Source: Anthopleura xanthogrammica | Lineage: Eukaryota; Cnidaria; Anthozoa; Actiniaria; Actiniidae | Length of the DNA: 64,000 nucleotides | NCBI GenBank assembly: GCA_964019055.1 | Contig: OZ025213.1 | Span: 14,760,711-14,824,710 of the forward strand | Direction: 5' to 3' | Part shown: one piece after another, positions 1 to 12,518 of the stretch | How positions within the stretch are numbered: the stretch's first letter is position 1 | Layout of the letters: each line of letters opens with the position of its first letter | Position numbers and translations under genes: made by a program | The notes under the pieces: model-generated | Database searches by the model: none | What the model was told of the DNA's origin: nothing | Seen by the model: the letters and a program-made list of their open reading frames with translations, nothing else

Positions 1-2152
1 TTCATTGCATTGTAGAGTTAATCAGTTTCAGTCAAGTAGTTCTAAATTTTTTTGTCAGCTAATTTTATGACATTTTTATGTAATTTAACATTGAAAATAC
101 AAGGTGATTCCCGCTTCATTGAACGAAGCGAAGCCGTATAGAATCTGCTTTAAGCCAATGTGTTTGTGTAAACATTAGAACGGCCTCGTAAAATCATTAA
201 GCTTAACTAAGTTCGTTCTCACCTTCGTTTTGGGTGTTTTCGACCCAGAAGGAACTTGTTGAGAGCTCATATTCGCAAATATCTTCCAAACCAAAAAAGT
301 CACTCAGAAGTTTCCCCAATTATCAGAACTATAGCAAGTAAATGCATCAATGTCGAGGCAGCATTCCTGTAGGATTCCGCCATTTTCCTATTATGGGTTG
401 ATATTCTGACAGGTCAGTAGTGCGCACGTATTCAAGTGGCTTACCAAGTATCATGAATTAATCATTAGCTGGTTATCGGTGTGTCACGACTTGTGCGTGA
501 CATACGCAGATAAAAAAGGTTTGTTCACTGTCGTTTTTTCCCAAAAATATAGCTTAAGTTTATATCTAGAAAAAAACTTGACCACTGCAAAAATGGAAGC
601 ATCGATCGTTGACATTTACAGGTTTCTTGTGCGCATGCTCTAGATACATGGGGTTTCACGTGACGTACGTGACGTGACGTATTTCCGGTGGCAAATAGAA
701 GCTGGCCGTCAAAACTTTATCAGTCCTGGTTGCAAAAGACGGCAAATTTGTTCTTGTAAAGTCTACATAGAATTTTTCAAAAAACATAAGTTTACGATAC
801 TTGCGAAAAGCACGTTTAAACTATCACTGAAAGCACAGAAGTCATGTCTGTCTTAAAGTGCACCAAGACAATTTTTCGTCTTCACCGAAAGAAGATTTTC
901 GAAGCCAGGTTATAGCTCTGAGAAGAAGTGCCTTAAAGACCAGAAAAACTTGATTGCACTGCAAAAATAGTCCTTCAGTTCCATAGAAAACACTTCATAG
1001 AAGGTACATTCATTGATGTTAACTAAGATTTCCTAAAAAATTGACAAAAAAATGGTAAAACTCTCGATACGGTAGCGCAAAAGCCCGCGCAAAAGAGAGT
1101 CAAAAGAGGCGCCATTTTGAGATATTTGGAAAGAAATATTTGAACTGTGGTTGTTTTTTGGTGTTTTTACTACATTTTACACTTTGATCATCTTTGTCTT
1201 CGTTACTAGCAAGAGAAAAGCGATATTTGACGCTTTGAGTTTTTGTTTTTCGATCCCATTTCAAGAAAAAATACTAAATTTGCATAGCTTTCCAATACAA
1301 TTGTAGGTTGTGACGTCAAAAAAAGATTCCATAAAATCTCCCAATGTTTTGTTATGTTTTGTCTGTTTCCATGGCACAGAAACGGCCCTTTCTTCTTCTT
1401 TACACATGTTTATTTCAGATATATGCACATTTATACATATATTGCTGCTGAATAACCACCTCATTTACATCTACATGGAGCATATTATGCGGTCCCACAT
1501 TGAAAAGATGGTATGTTAACTATGAAATTATTGTGTGCTGAAATTCATAACAAGCATTGATTATCATTCACTTTTAAATTTCTCAAGATTAGTGGGAATT
1601 CCTCGCAAGAGGAAATCCCACATTCATAGAAAATAGAATAAAACAAGCTAAAATACCGACAGATGTTTTTTGTAAGATGAGCAACATATTATTTACCTAA
1701 TATAACTTTGCCTTGAGTCGACGTTTGTTTCTTGCGCCAGATGAGGAGGATTCGTTTTCTACCGCGGTTTTTGGTCTTCTGCCATTGGGTTGATTTGATG
1801 ACAGATAACTGCCGGCGCAGGTTGCGCAAGGGAATTTCAGAGGAGAAACTTTAATTACTGTTCTTTTCTTTTTCTCATCATGATTAGCACCGTTTACTGC
1901 ATGTCTCATTATCATAGAGTTGCCTCAACATGCTGGCTAAATCATTTGAACTAGAAGTGACACCAGCGATCGAGCGAAATGGTCTATAATTCGAAAGTAA
2001 CACTTTTAGTCTTCTTTTTCTAGCTCTGTGCGATTTTATTCCATGAACCTTACTATATATTGATTGCTCTTTGTTAACATCAAGAGTTTTGTGCTATTTT
2101 GCGTTGAGCCGTATGATATATGGTTATTGGACGGTTAATATAATGAAGGCAT
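1..2152. other. Left flank, no recognised gene
   Basis: No coding region could be supported here. The stretch contains a cluster of ACGTGACGT-type motifs near 655-682 and a short hairpin at 1592-1621. A 72-codon minus-strand frame at 1697-1915 has a basic, Ser-rich composition and a CATCAG motif, but no family or splice context was recognised. It lies beyond the likely 3' end of the NACHT-WD40 gene. Confidence 0.5.
1592..1621. repeat. Hairpin with GCAA loop
   Basis: GTGGGAATTCCTC is followed by GCAA and then GAGGAAATCCCAC. The two 13-base arms pair with one mismatch, and the loop fits the GNRA tetraloop consensus. It has no associated gene and could be a small fold-back relic. Confidence 0.6.
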
Positions 2153-2158
2153 TTTATT
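2153..2158 (-). terminator. Candidate poly(A) signal of the NACHT-WD40 gene
   Basis: On the minus strand this reads AATAAA, about 160 bases after the stop codon of the NACHT-WD40 gene. Its position fits a polyadenylation signal, but cleavage was not tested. Confidence 0.4.
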
Positions 2159-2320
2159 GTCTAGTTAAAAATCTAAGTAAATATTGCAATGCAATATTGT
2201 ATGGCTTGTATAATATGTATTTTAAATTGAATTATCTTAACATCGTTAACTCGATACTCCAGACTGGCCTTTACGCCAGTCATGTGGCGGTAATAATGTT
2301 CTGTGCACAGGTCTAAATAG

Positions 2321-5300
2321 CTACATGACATTTCCACTATCGTACTTGTCGTGGTCCATTGGGTCTTTCTCGATGAATTCTCCTGACAGATCCTTAACCT
2401 CGACATCTAAAGGCAAACCGTTGTAAGGCGAAGGAGGTACTTCATCACTTTTGTCGTTGTTCTTTCCTGGGATATGCAGCCTCATTATCATTAGATTTGG
2501 ATTTTCTCCGACAGCCATTACCAAGCGATTTCCTACAATGTGTACTTGGTTGGAGTATCCGTCAGTGGTGATAGTAGATAGCTTTCTTGCACTTTTCACG
2601 TCCCAAGTGTTTATGGTGTTGGCTTTGGAATCCCTGGCAAATACCACTTCTCCGTCTCCAGACAAGTAGACGTTTGAGACTACGTCACATGGGATGGTGC
2701 TTAAGATTGCACCAGTGCTGAGGTCCCAGACGTTAATACCACCTTGACCAACACCTATTACTATAATGTTAGAAACAGTACTAATGGCGGCTGTCATCGA
2801 GCTTTCATAGCTGTCAGGCCTCAACAGCTTGTATTTCACTTCTCCAGTCTCCAGGTCCAAGAGATAAGGTGTGGTGTATGCCACAATACAGACTAGGTAC
2901 TTCCCATTTTCAGACATCGCAGCGTTATAAAGAGAAAGAACGGTGTCTTTGATGGTAATGGTCTTGTGCTGTTTATTAGTTGGATTGTATGCATACAGAG
3001 GCATGGTTGTGTTTTCTGGATATGTTTCGCTTATGCTGCTCACTGACAGGACAACCATCTTCCCATTACCACTCAACAGCATATCCTGGAACAGGTGTTT
3101 TTCTTTGAACTTAATGATGTCAATGACTTTCCCAGAGTTGATGTCCCACACTTTAAGGTTTTTCCTGCCTCTGTAAGGGAAGATATCTCTCTTTTTTAGT
3201 CAAGGATAGAAGAACGTATAGTGATGGTTTAATCACCTAATTGAACCAGTGACTGAGGTAGGCTGTTAGGGAAGTGACACTATTTCTCAAATTTATATTT
3301 TAATATCAATAGTTTGAGTCAGTCGACTTCATGTAAGTGCTTCAGGGAAACTGATTATCGCGAACGAGCCTTTTTTCTTCTTTTTGAATCACATACTGAA
3401 GACTGCAAGTATTTTTGCTTTTATCTTTTTGTTATTGTTAATAACTCAAGGCAATAATATATAGTACCTAATTTTTGTCTCATGTTATTGCTGAGCAAAG
3501 ACCATTGTCAAAAGTTGTGAAGGCACTTCGCTTCTTTTAATAATTTTCACATGGTTTCATAATTTTTTGGCGACATAACGTGTCTAAAAGCCGGCGGCGG
3601 CTATAAGTCCTATAACTTACCTCGAAAACGATATCATTCGGTGGTTGTCTATCATTCCAAATGCATTCATTCTTTTGCAGGCGCTACCTTCCAATGTTTT
3701 CTCTATTATTCCATCTTTGAAATTGAATACTTTGTAGTGAGGATTTTTTTCATGGTAAATAAATCCAACACCACGGGCTGAATTTTGGGTCAGACGGATT
3801 GGATTTGGAAATACAGTCGTCCCTAGAAAAGAAATCATCACGTCACTTTTTTCTAAATTGATTTAACACGCTACTATAGGTGCTGGTTTTCATATTCTAA
3901 TGCAGACTTGACACTTTGGCAACTTTTATCTTTTATATTGTCAAAGAAAGATGCGTGCATCATATATTGAGGCTATAGCTCGAGCTACAACTTTGGGAGG
4001 TGACTTTTTTTTTTAGGTGATTTTGAGAAAAATTGTTCTCGCCAGTAAGAGGTCAAATTTCAAAACGCTTTACTATAGCTGTTTATTTTGTGTTTTATTC
4101 ATCTCACTCATTCATTATTTGGGGGAATGGCTCAGTCGCCCTCTGAAAATTTGGAAATTGACAGCGCGTAAGCGTGAAACTCGGAGTAACAGCTAATGTC
4201 TTGTCTTTAATCTACCTCCAATTTACAATTTATATACATATATACCGTTGGGAAAAAATGATTAAAAATATATATTTATCTATATTTATATAAATCTAGA
4301 TGTATTTCTATACTGTACGATATAAATATATGTCTTCATTTGTTACCCTATTGTTTCACTTAAGTGCACAACTGACCTATCAGCCAATCAGAAACGAGTA
4401 TTTTCTATAGATGTGCATTTACTTAAATTATCAGAAACTAACTAAATATTTCCTACCTTTCATCTGACGGACCTTTCTTCCCGTCAAGCAGTCCCATACA
4501 GACATTTGGTTTGTCATCTGAACGGTTGCAAAGGCAATCACGTGACGTCGATCAAATCCTGGCGCTAAAGATGTGATCTGATCTGCAATCTTGTGTCCTT
4601 GATATTCACTAACCTTGGTGTCAGCTTGATTTTCGTCATCACCTTCGCGAGTTCTGTCATAAACACGGAGTATAAAATCTTGACCAACAGCTAGAATGGT
4701 GTCTCCATCTCTAGTGAAAATCTTGAGGCGGAAGATAGAACTTCTCAATGATCTTTCAGATTCACCAGTCAGAAGGTTGGTGGTACAGATCTCAAACATG
4801 TCGATCCCTAATGCCTTTGTTCCATCCTCGGTTATTTGGACTCGTCCCATTCCTTGCATCATTTTGAAGGAAGTAATTTCTCGAACCAAGTTGCCGGTGT
4901 GAAGGTCGTAAATTCGTAGACTGTCAAGAGATCCAGGAACGACTATAACTTCGTCTCTCTTTGTGATTTTAAGATCATTGATTGGGCCAGCGTCTCCTTC
5001 AGCCTTTTGGGATTTTATTGTAATTTTGTCAACTTCTCTGCCTTGTTTGATATCCACAAAGTGAACAGTATTCTTGCCCTTAAGATTGTAAACAGCGTAT
5101 TTCCCTCTTGCATCCAGATTTCCGATTTCATCTTCTACATTGATATCTTTAACAGGGATGTCATGAACTACCTTGCAATCTGAAACTTGCCAAACACGCA
5201 ATGAATTCCTGGTTATTGCCACCAAAAGGTTTTCATCGTCAGCGTATGCGACGGCGGGCTTCTGGTTGTAAGAAAACCATTCATCATCATCCACTTGAAA

Positions 5301-8300
5301 CTGCTTCACGATTTGTCCTGTTTCAGTGTTTAGTATGAAGATTGTCTTACCACCTGCTAGAAGTAGAAGATTATGATCTTGTTGGCTGATTGCATTCATA
5401 GTTATTCGATACATTGATGGTGGATCTGTTACGGTGAACTTACGAAGCTGCTTTCCACTCTGATAATCGATGATCTTAATCTCCAAGCCTTCACCTGTTA
5501 CACTTGTTACTGCCATGGTCTTGTTATCACTTGCAATGCTAATAAAATTATTGCCATACCCTTCCAATGCAATGGTCGATACTAACGCACCTCCAGGAGC
5601 TGTCAAGAACTTGTTATTTGGAATAAAGCATGACACAGATGCATCCTGAGCTTGCTTAAGGATTTTACAGACGTAAGGATATTTTTCTGCTCTGTCTTGG
5701 AACTTAAACATTCGGCCAAGAAGCTGCGTAGAGAACTGTTTTGGTTCGACTGAAAGGGGATGTAACGACAAACGAAGACACTCGTGCATGATCTTCACAT
5801 CAGGGTCACTTGGAAGGACAGAAAGATACAAGGAGAAATCTTCCAAGACATTTTCTACTGAAGTTCCTCTCAGTTTTGTCAGCAAAAACTCAAAGCTACA
5901 AAGGGCTTCACCTTTCATTGTGTCATATTTTTCAGCATGGAATAAATGATATGGCAATTCACTAAGTTTTCTCAAGTTAAAAATGGGCTTTTCGTCACTT
6001 GTATCAAACATCATGGGCTGACTAGCAACCAGTCTATCATCTGAATGTTTCTCTCCTTTTTTGTTGACGTACGGCTTTTTCCTTCCCTCAGCCCACGTAC
6101 CCAGAAAGTATTCGCTCAGGTTAGCATGGATCTTCTTTGCCTGCTCTCCAACAAGGTACCTCTCGCGTGCTACTTCGATGAATTGTCGATGATACCAGTA
6201 GATCACTCTCGTGCCATCAGCGCCTCGGTCAATCAAGTAATCCTTGATGTCACTTCGTATGCGGATCCATAGCAACGGTGGCAGTCTTCTTATTGGCGGC
6301 GTCCAGTATTGGTAGACATCATTCAAGACATCATCGTCAAGAGAGAGTAGATCTTCCAGTTCAGTTTCAGTGAGGCCATTCTTTGATGCTGTGATGTAAC
6401 CTAGGGCGTGGCCAACAAGAACTTTTCCGTGGATTCGCTCCACTCGATCAAACAACCCACGGATAATATCTCTGACGTTAGGAGGAAGGTCCCATTCTTT
6501 AAAGGGAGTGTAGGACTTCCATCGACATGATTCATCATAAGCCAATTTTAGGTATAATGGCAAGGGACATTCTTGAAAACTGATCATGACTTCGTGTCTT
6601 TGCTTAGGGTGTAGAGCTCTTTTTGCGGCTTTGAGCCAGTTGTCCAGTATGATGTCAGCCTCATTTAAAGGAATCTGTGGAACTTCCATGAGACTTTCCT
6701 CTGGAAGCTTGACCTATCAAAAACAAGTAATCAACAAAACAAACATTGTATAATATTAACAAGACAAATGCAAATTAACACTTATCACAACAACTCTTAC
6801 CCTCAGACTAGGTAAACACTGGTACTGTTCACCTGGTAGTGTAGACAACACAGCATACACATTAGAAGGCAGGTCACGTGGTAGCCAATCAAGAAGGCGC
6901 CCGCTATCGTCCACGGAAAGCTGATCGAGTGAATCAAGGACAAGTACCAACTTCATGTCCTGACTGGCTTTATCCAAACACTCGGGGAAAAATTCCACAA
7001 GAGATTTGATATCCTGAAGATAAATGAAATCCGCGTTTAGATCATTAACTTATATGCACTTGATAATTATCAAAGCAGTATTGCAGTTTGTCGTCATGAC
7101 CAGTTAACGGTTATATTCACTGAACAATTATTTGGATGTATGTTGGTCGGGGTCAATAATAGATCTAGAGCAGCACAGTAAACATATTGTCATGAAATTT
7201 ACCTCTGGAATGTTTGCAGTTTCACCAGATATCTTGCACAGTTGCTGGCATATGCTTCTAAGGAGAGGTCGTATGCTCGAGGATTCAGGAGAAGTTCCAA
7301 TAAACCTGCAAACCATTAGAACGGAGTCACCTTCAAACCATGACTTCACATCAGTTGCCACTTTAGCCATTAAGGAGGTTTTTCCACAGCCTGATTCTCC
7401 ATACAACACTATTGTTCTCTTGTTATTGTTCAGTAGCCCGTTCTTTATTGATTCCAAAAAATCCTTTCGTCCAAAGAAGGCCTTGCACTTTTTCTGGCAG
7501 AATGACAAATGCTGGAAGATTTCCTCAGCTAAAGGTTCTCTAGTGTCTGCAGTTTCGTTTTCGGCTATACCACTGCTAATCATCTCTGTCAGCTTGTCAT
7601 AGAATTCATCACAAAGCTTTTCAATGTACTGCGCATGTTCCGAGGAAGCGTCTGGATCTACGCCATTTTTGTTCCACTTCACATTGTACTGAATGACATT
7701 TTTGTTGGGAATGGCTTTTGTAAGGTCTTTTTCTCGTAGGATATTCAATAAAGTCTGAGCTTCTTTATCCACCTCTCCAGGTGTACCCCAGGTCTTGTCC
7801 ATAAAGCTTCCTACCTTGGTATCTGAAATGTGTTGGTTGATGTCAGTAATGACACGTTTAAACCAAAACGTATGGGTTCCTGGACTCTTGGCATTAATGA
7901 TACCACGTCGAATTTCATCCTCCGTCACTATAAAACAGATACAAGTCCAACGTCAATTTTTCGATATAAATAATACTTTGATCGGATCATATATTAAAGT
8001 GCATTACCTGACATGTGGTACTTTAGTCTGTCATTCTTCTTCTTTAGTACTTTATCTGCTGCCTTTCTCAGTACTATCTGCATTCTCTCAAACGCTGCCC
8101 ACCACATGCCGGACGCCTGTTTTCGCAATTCTTGGTTACCATAGTTACGGTAGTCTGGAAGCACGGATGTGATTGGCTGTAGAAGGTACTCCGGGGGCAC
8201 AGTATTGTCATCGCGAACAAACCATAGTTTTAACAGTTCAATGTCGTCCTCATTCTCAACAGCACTTTGCAGAAGCTCAAATTCAGAGGCAGCAATTTTA

Positions 8301-10342
8301 GGCGGGAATGGACGGTAGCCATACTTTTGACCCAGAAATGTCTACATTACCAAATAATAACATATAAACAGACTTCAGTATTCATATGGAGTCAAGCAGT
8401 GGCAATACAATCACAGTTGATAAGTACTGGTGATACTCACGATGAAATTTGGTCCAGTAGATAGCTTCTGACATGCGCGTAGCTCCTTCATGCAGAGTTC
8501 AGAGGTTAGGTGATCATCAGTTGACTCGTCTCGTACTCCCCATCTCATGTCCACCACCTGAAACTCGTATCCTCGCTCCTGACAGAACTTCTTAATACGA
8601 GGATAAACCTGTACCATCAGCGTGTTGCGCTCTACGGATGTGTCTGAAATAGAAAGAACACAACCTTCAAATTTTATCGATCCCCTGAAACAACCTTTCT
8701 GGACTGCCGTCTAAGTTAGGGCACGGCTAACACACATATTGAACCCTGAAACAACCTCTGGGCGCTCAAAATCACGGCACGGCTGGCTGACAGATCGAAT
8801 TGTAATTTAGCGTACTAGATTTCGCAGAGGGAGGAAAACCGGAGGAAAAAAACTCGAATCAATTAAAGGAGAGACTTTAATTGTGTGCAGTTATATAGCA
8901 GAGAGAAGTGTTAGAAGCACGACGTGTAGCGGAAAGGTTTTCAACATGCACTTCTCGAGTGTTCTGCCAATCCCAAAGTCCTTTATAAATTCAAAATGCA
9001 CAGCAAGCAAGCTTTTTAGTTCCTTTAACATAAAATACAAATTAGAATAGCTGGTATTTTGCACACGGATCGATGATGGACTAAACTGAAATTAAAGTGC
9101 GCTTGCTTGCTGTGTGCTCTCAGAAAGCACGCGCTCCCAGTTAATCAGAAAACAAAATTTATAACAGTTATTTCAAAATAATGCATATAAATTATCAAAT
9201 GAACAATTCAGGTCTCATTCTATCATTGAGAGTCATACACATTTATTACCTGTGAATGTCGAACTAGTAAATATCCTCACCACCTTGACATTTTCTGGAA
9301 ACTCCGTGTCTAAACAACCTACAAGAGCCTTCTGCATTTTCTCGCTGTAGTCTGTTAGATTAACATGGACATCACCACCATCTTCACTTTCGTCATCGTT
9401 CTCATCTTCATCTTCATCAACATTTTCATTTTCCTCTTCTTTCTCTTGTTCTTCCTCTTCCTCTTCCTCTTCTTCCTCTTCCTCTTCTTCCTCTTCCTCT
9501 TCCTTCTCTTCTCCTTCACCATCGGCCGCTTCCTTTTCCCCTTCTTCTTCGTCGTCGTAATTCCTTTTGGCCTCCTCTTCACGACTATAATCTGTTGCCT
9601 TTATCTTGCCTTTCTTTTTTTTCCATTTCTAAATAAGTCATAGGTCAGGACATGGTAAACCATCTTTATTTCATCTTGTATTTATAAGGTAAGTTTAACA
9701 GAGCTTTGCTAAAACATATATTTTTTATAGCATGTTAACCTGTTAGGTGTGTAATGTGTGATGGTGTGGTGAGGTGTACAGTATGTTAACCTGTTAGGCT
9801 GTGTAATGTGTGTTGGTGTGGTAAGGTGTATAGTATGTTAACCTGTTAGGCTGTGTAATGTGTGATGGTGTGGTAAGGTGTACAGTATGTTTAGGCTGTG
9901 TAATGCGTGATGGTGTGGTGAGGTGTATAGTATGTTAACCTGTTAGGCTGTGTAATGTGTGATGGTGTGGTAAGGTGTATAGTATGTTAACCTGTTAGGC
10001 TATGTAATGTGTGATGGTGTGGTAAGGTGTATAGTATGTTCACCTGTTAGGCTATGTAATGTGTGATGGTGTGGTAAGGTGTACAGTATGTTTAGGCTGT
10101 GTAATGTGTGATGGTGTGGTGAGGTGTATAGTATGTTAACCTGTTAGGCTATGTAATGTGATGGTGTGGTAAGGTGTACAGTGTGTTTAGGCTGTGTAAT
10201 GTGTGATGGTGTGTTAAGGTTAATAGCATGTTTAGGCTGTGTATCGTGTAACGGTGTGATAGCTAGGTGTACTGAATCAATCAATGCGTACCTGTGCAGC
10301 GGTCACGGCTCCAAGCTTCTTCTTGCTGTTTCCAGAGCCCAT
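2321..10342 (-). CDS. NACHT and WD-repeat protein (DUF4062-NACHT-WD40, NWD/TEP1-like STAND NTPase)
   Basis: Nine exons join with GT/AG introns and one open frame of 1737 residues: 10342-10292, 9628-9250, 8643-8441, 8341-8008, 7927-7203, 7013-6801, 6713-4457, 3822-3621 and 3170-2321. The protein begins MGSGNS, an N-myristoylation consensus (Gly2, Ser6). A Lys-rich then Glu-rich linker follows (about 18-100). DUF4062 is supported by RIFTSSTFTDTSVERNTL, VDMRWGVRDE and FLGQKYGYRP. The NACHT domain has Walker A GESGCGKTS near residue 499 and Walker B LVLVLDSLDQL near 586. WD-type repeats (NLKVWDINSG, INVWDLSTG, LRIYDLHTG) occupy roughly 1000-1720. STAND proteins of this class are signalling switches with a propeller sensor; immune roles are inferred from relatives. 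Frame and phase close at every junction, so the gene looks intact. The ligand is unknown. Confidence 0.93.
3823..4456 (-). other. Intron 7 of the NACHT-WD40 gene
   Basis: This intron has no further exon. It holds an AT-rich stretch of TATATA/ATATTTATA type near 4230-4340. Confidence 0.7.
8644..9249 (-). repeat. Intron 2 of the NACHT-WD40 gene with a fold-back repeat
   Basis: Arms containing GCACAGCAAGCAAGC (near 8999) and GCTTGCTTGCTGTGTGC (near 9101) form an inverted repeat. The segment from about 9093 to 9175 resembles 25867-25950 (shared GTGTG-TCTCA-AAAGCAC-GCTCCCA and ACAGTTATTT words), so it belongs to a dispersed family. Confidence 0.6.
9725..10260. repeat. Minisatellite with 52-bp and 45-bp units
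   Basis: A tandem array lies within intron 1 of the NACHT-WD40 gene. The full unit is 52 bp (TGTTAACCTGTTAGGCTGTG... to ...AGGTGTATAGTA). A shorter 45-bp variant lacks the TAACCTG block, and both are interspersed. About ten units are visible with few substitutions, which suggests recent turnover. Confidence 0.88.
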
Positions 10343-12518
10343 ACTTCCTGATCTTAACACCAATTACAAAAAAGAGGTCTATGTAATTATTGAATTCAGC
10401 TAAATATCCCTATCTTGCATTGACTTGATATCAACAATAAAAGAAAGATAGAAAGATTGAATCAATGAATGGAATCCTATACCACACGGTGCTGACGGTG
10501 CTATTCAGATTAAAGAAAGATTGTCTTACTGGTTTTTTTGCTACTCATTCAGTTTCAGTTGATAATGGCTGTCTGCTGCTTACTTAGTATATTGATCAAC
10601 GATGTATATAAGATTCATGTAGATGCAGGAACTTAAGTTTTTCGTTTCTATTTTTTGTATTGTTTCTAGGTATTGTCTTTAAGTAATTTTCGATTGGTTA
10701 TCGTAAGATTCTTTGCTTCATTGTTTTCATTGTATTTTCCGTTCCATCGATTATTCAAATTAATAGCATTAATTCACGTCAAGTTAGTTTTTCTAGTAAG
10801 TCCTCGTCAAGTTTGTACCAGTTACTGTTTGTTTTGTAAGTATTGCTCTTGTTCTTTTGCTCGTGTTGCTCGTTTTCTAGGTTTGTTTCACGTTCACTTC
10901 ATATATTTATATTAATTGTATTTTGTTGTAGAAACCGATAAGGGTATTAAACTATATTATGTTTTTGGTACGTGAGTGCAATTCAGCCAATCACATATAT
11001 AAGCGTGGGCCGAGTTGTTTACTCTAGATTATTTGAATTTTAAACATAGAAGACTGAAGATGAAAATATCGTTCCCTATTTGAATTCTTACTGAGATTTG
11101 AAGATGAACTTCAGCTCATCATGATGTTTTTTGTGTGATCGTATTCACTCATCTAATGTTCGGTCGAATGGATTTACATATATATATACACGTATATAGA
11201 CTTCAATAGTTTTCAATTATGCTCATATATTAGCACGCACGACAGACTTTAGGAAACATATTTATATTGCAGTGTATTCATTTATCACGCCGCGAAATTG
11301 CTCACGATATTTTCGAGTGATTGTGAAAACCAAATAAAAGAAAGAAACGAAAATAACGAGCATTTATCTAATACTTTTAATTTTTCTTGTTTTCATCATT
11401 TGTAAAAGTTTAAAATGGAATATTAGAACACACGGAGCTTCAAACTACACATAATTAAAATGAATTATTGCGGAATATAGAATTGCAGCGGTATTTGCGG
11501 ATATCATAACTGTTCAGAGCAACTTGTTAGCAGCTGCTGTTTCAGTGGTGGTTGCTTACTTAACTATCACTCAATTTAATGATCGACGCCGGGTTTACTA
11601 AGCGTTGATCCGGTTATACAGTTTTTTTGAGATATTTAAATTATTGCCGGTAGTTTAGAAGTTCGCTTACCTGACGAAAAGATGCCTTGCTGCGGCTCGT
11701 ACCTTGGTTTATAGAAGTCAATTCTATGCAAGGTGTGTCGTTAGGATGTTATGAACAACTTATTTTTCTTGTCACGCATGTTTTCCTTTCATAAATGCAT
11801 GACGTCAGTAATAGCTAGACTCCATACTGCGTATTTATTGTTAAAAATATTCACTGAATTAAAAAACAAGTCCAAGAATACTTCTAAGCCATACCGATGC
11901 GATGTTTGTTCAATTGTTTTGTTTAAAAGTCAAGTTCAATTTATAGCTGGTGGGGTTTATTGTGAGATGCGTAATATTAATCATACCTAGGATGACAGGT
12001 ATCCAGCCGAGCGTTTAGTGTTACTTCAAAAGAAATGTTAATTACCACCTTACAAACCTTTCTACCAATATGATTTTCTTTATTTAAAAAATGACGGCTC
12101 ATAAATGCAAGTTTACATGACTCGGCAAGGACTGAAGCGAAGTTCAAGCGCAAAAGAATATATACTATTGATATTCACTACAGACTGTACAGATTTTATA
12201 CTCTGGAATATTGACACAGTCCCTGCTCAGTCACGCAGTCATGCTTTTAGATGTTTGTGCCTGTCTTAATTAGGTTCGTTCCCATGCAGTGCACACGCGA
12301 TCATTTGGTGATCAGGTTGGTGATCATCGTTCTCCTCGGCCTCCAGAAAAACGGCGGAAGTTATCGTTAACCTCTGCCTTTCTTTACTTGTACGTGTATC
12401 CATCCTTTCTGCTGCAACAAGACATAGTAAATAGTTTACATCATTGGGGAGAGGGGGGGGGGGGGGGGATTTTTACTTTTATAGGTTTAATACACAAACA
12501 AAATTAGTATTTTATTAC
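10343..12518. other. Intergenic region upstream of the NACHT-WD40 gene
   Basis: No supported gene. It should contain the minus-strand promoter of the NACHT-WD40 gene, but no core element stands out there. On the plus strand GCCAATCA followed by TATATAAG (about 10986-11004) looks promoter-like without a recognised downstream gene. A G run lies at about 12447-12469. Small frames here lack any family signature. Confidence 0.5.

Noticed and set aside
9365..9643. Hydrophobic plus-strand frame resembling a membrane protein
   Set aside because: It is the antisense of the Glu-rich linker exon of the NACHT-WD40 gene.
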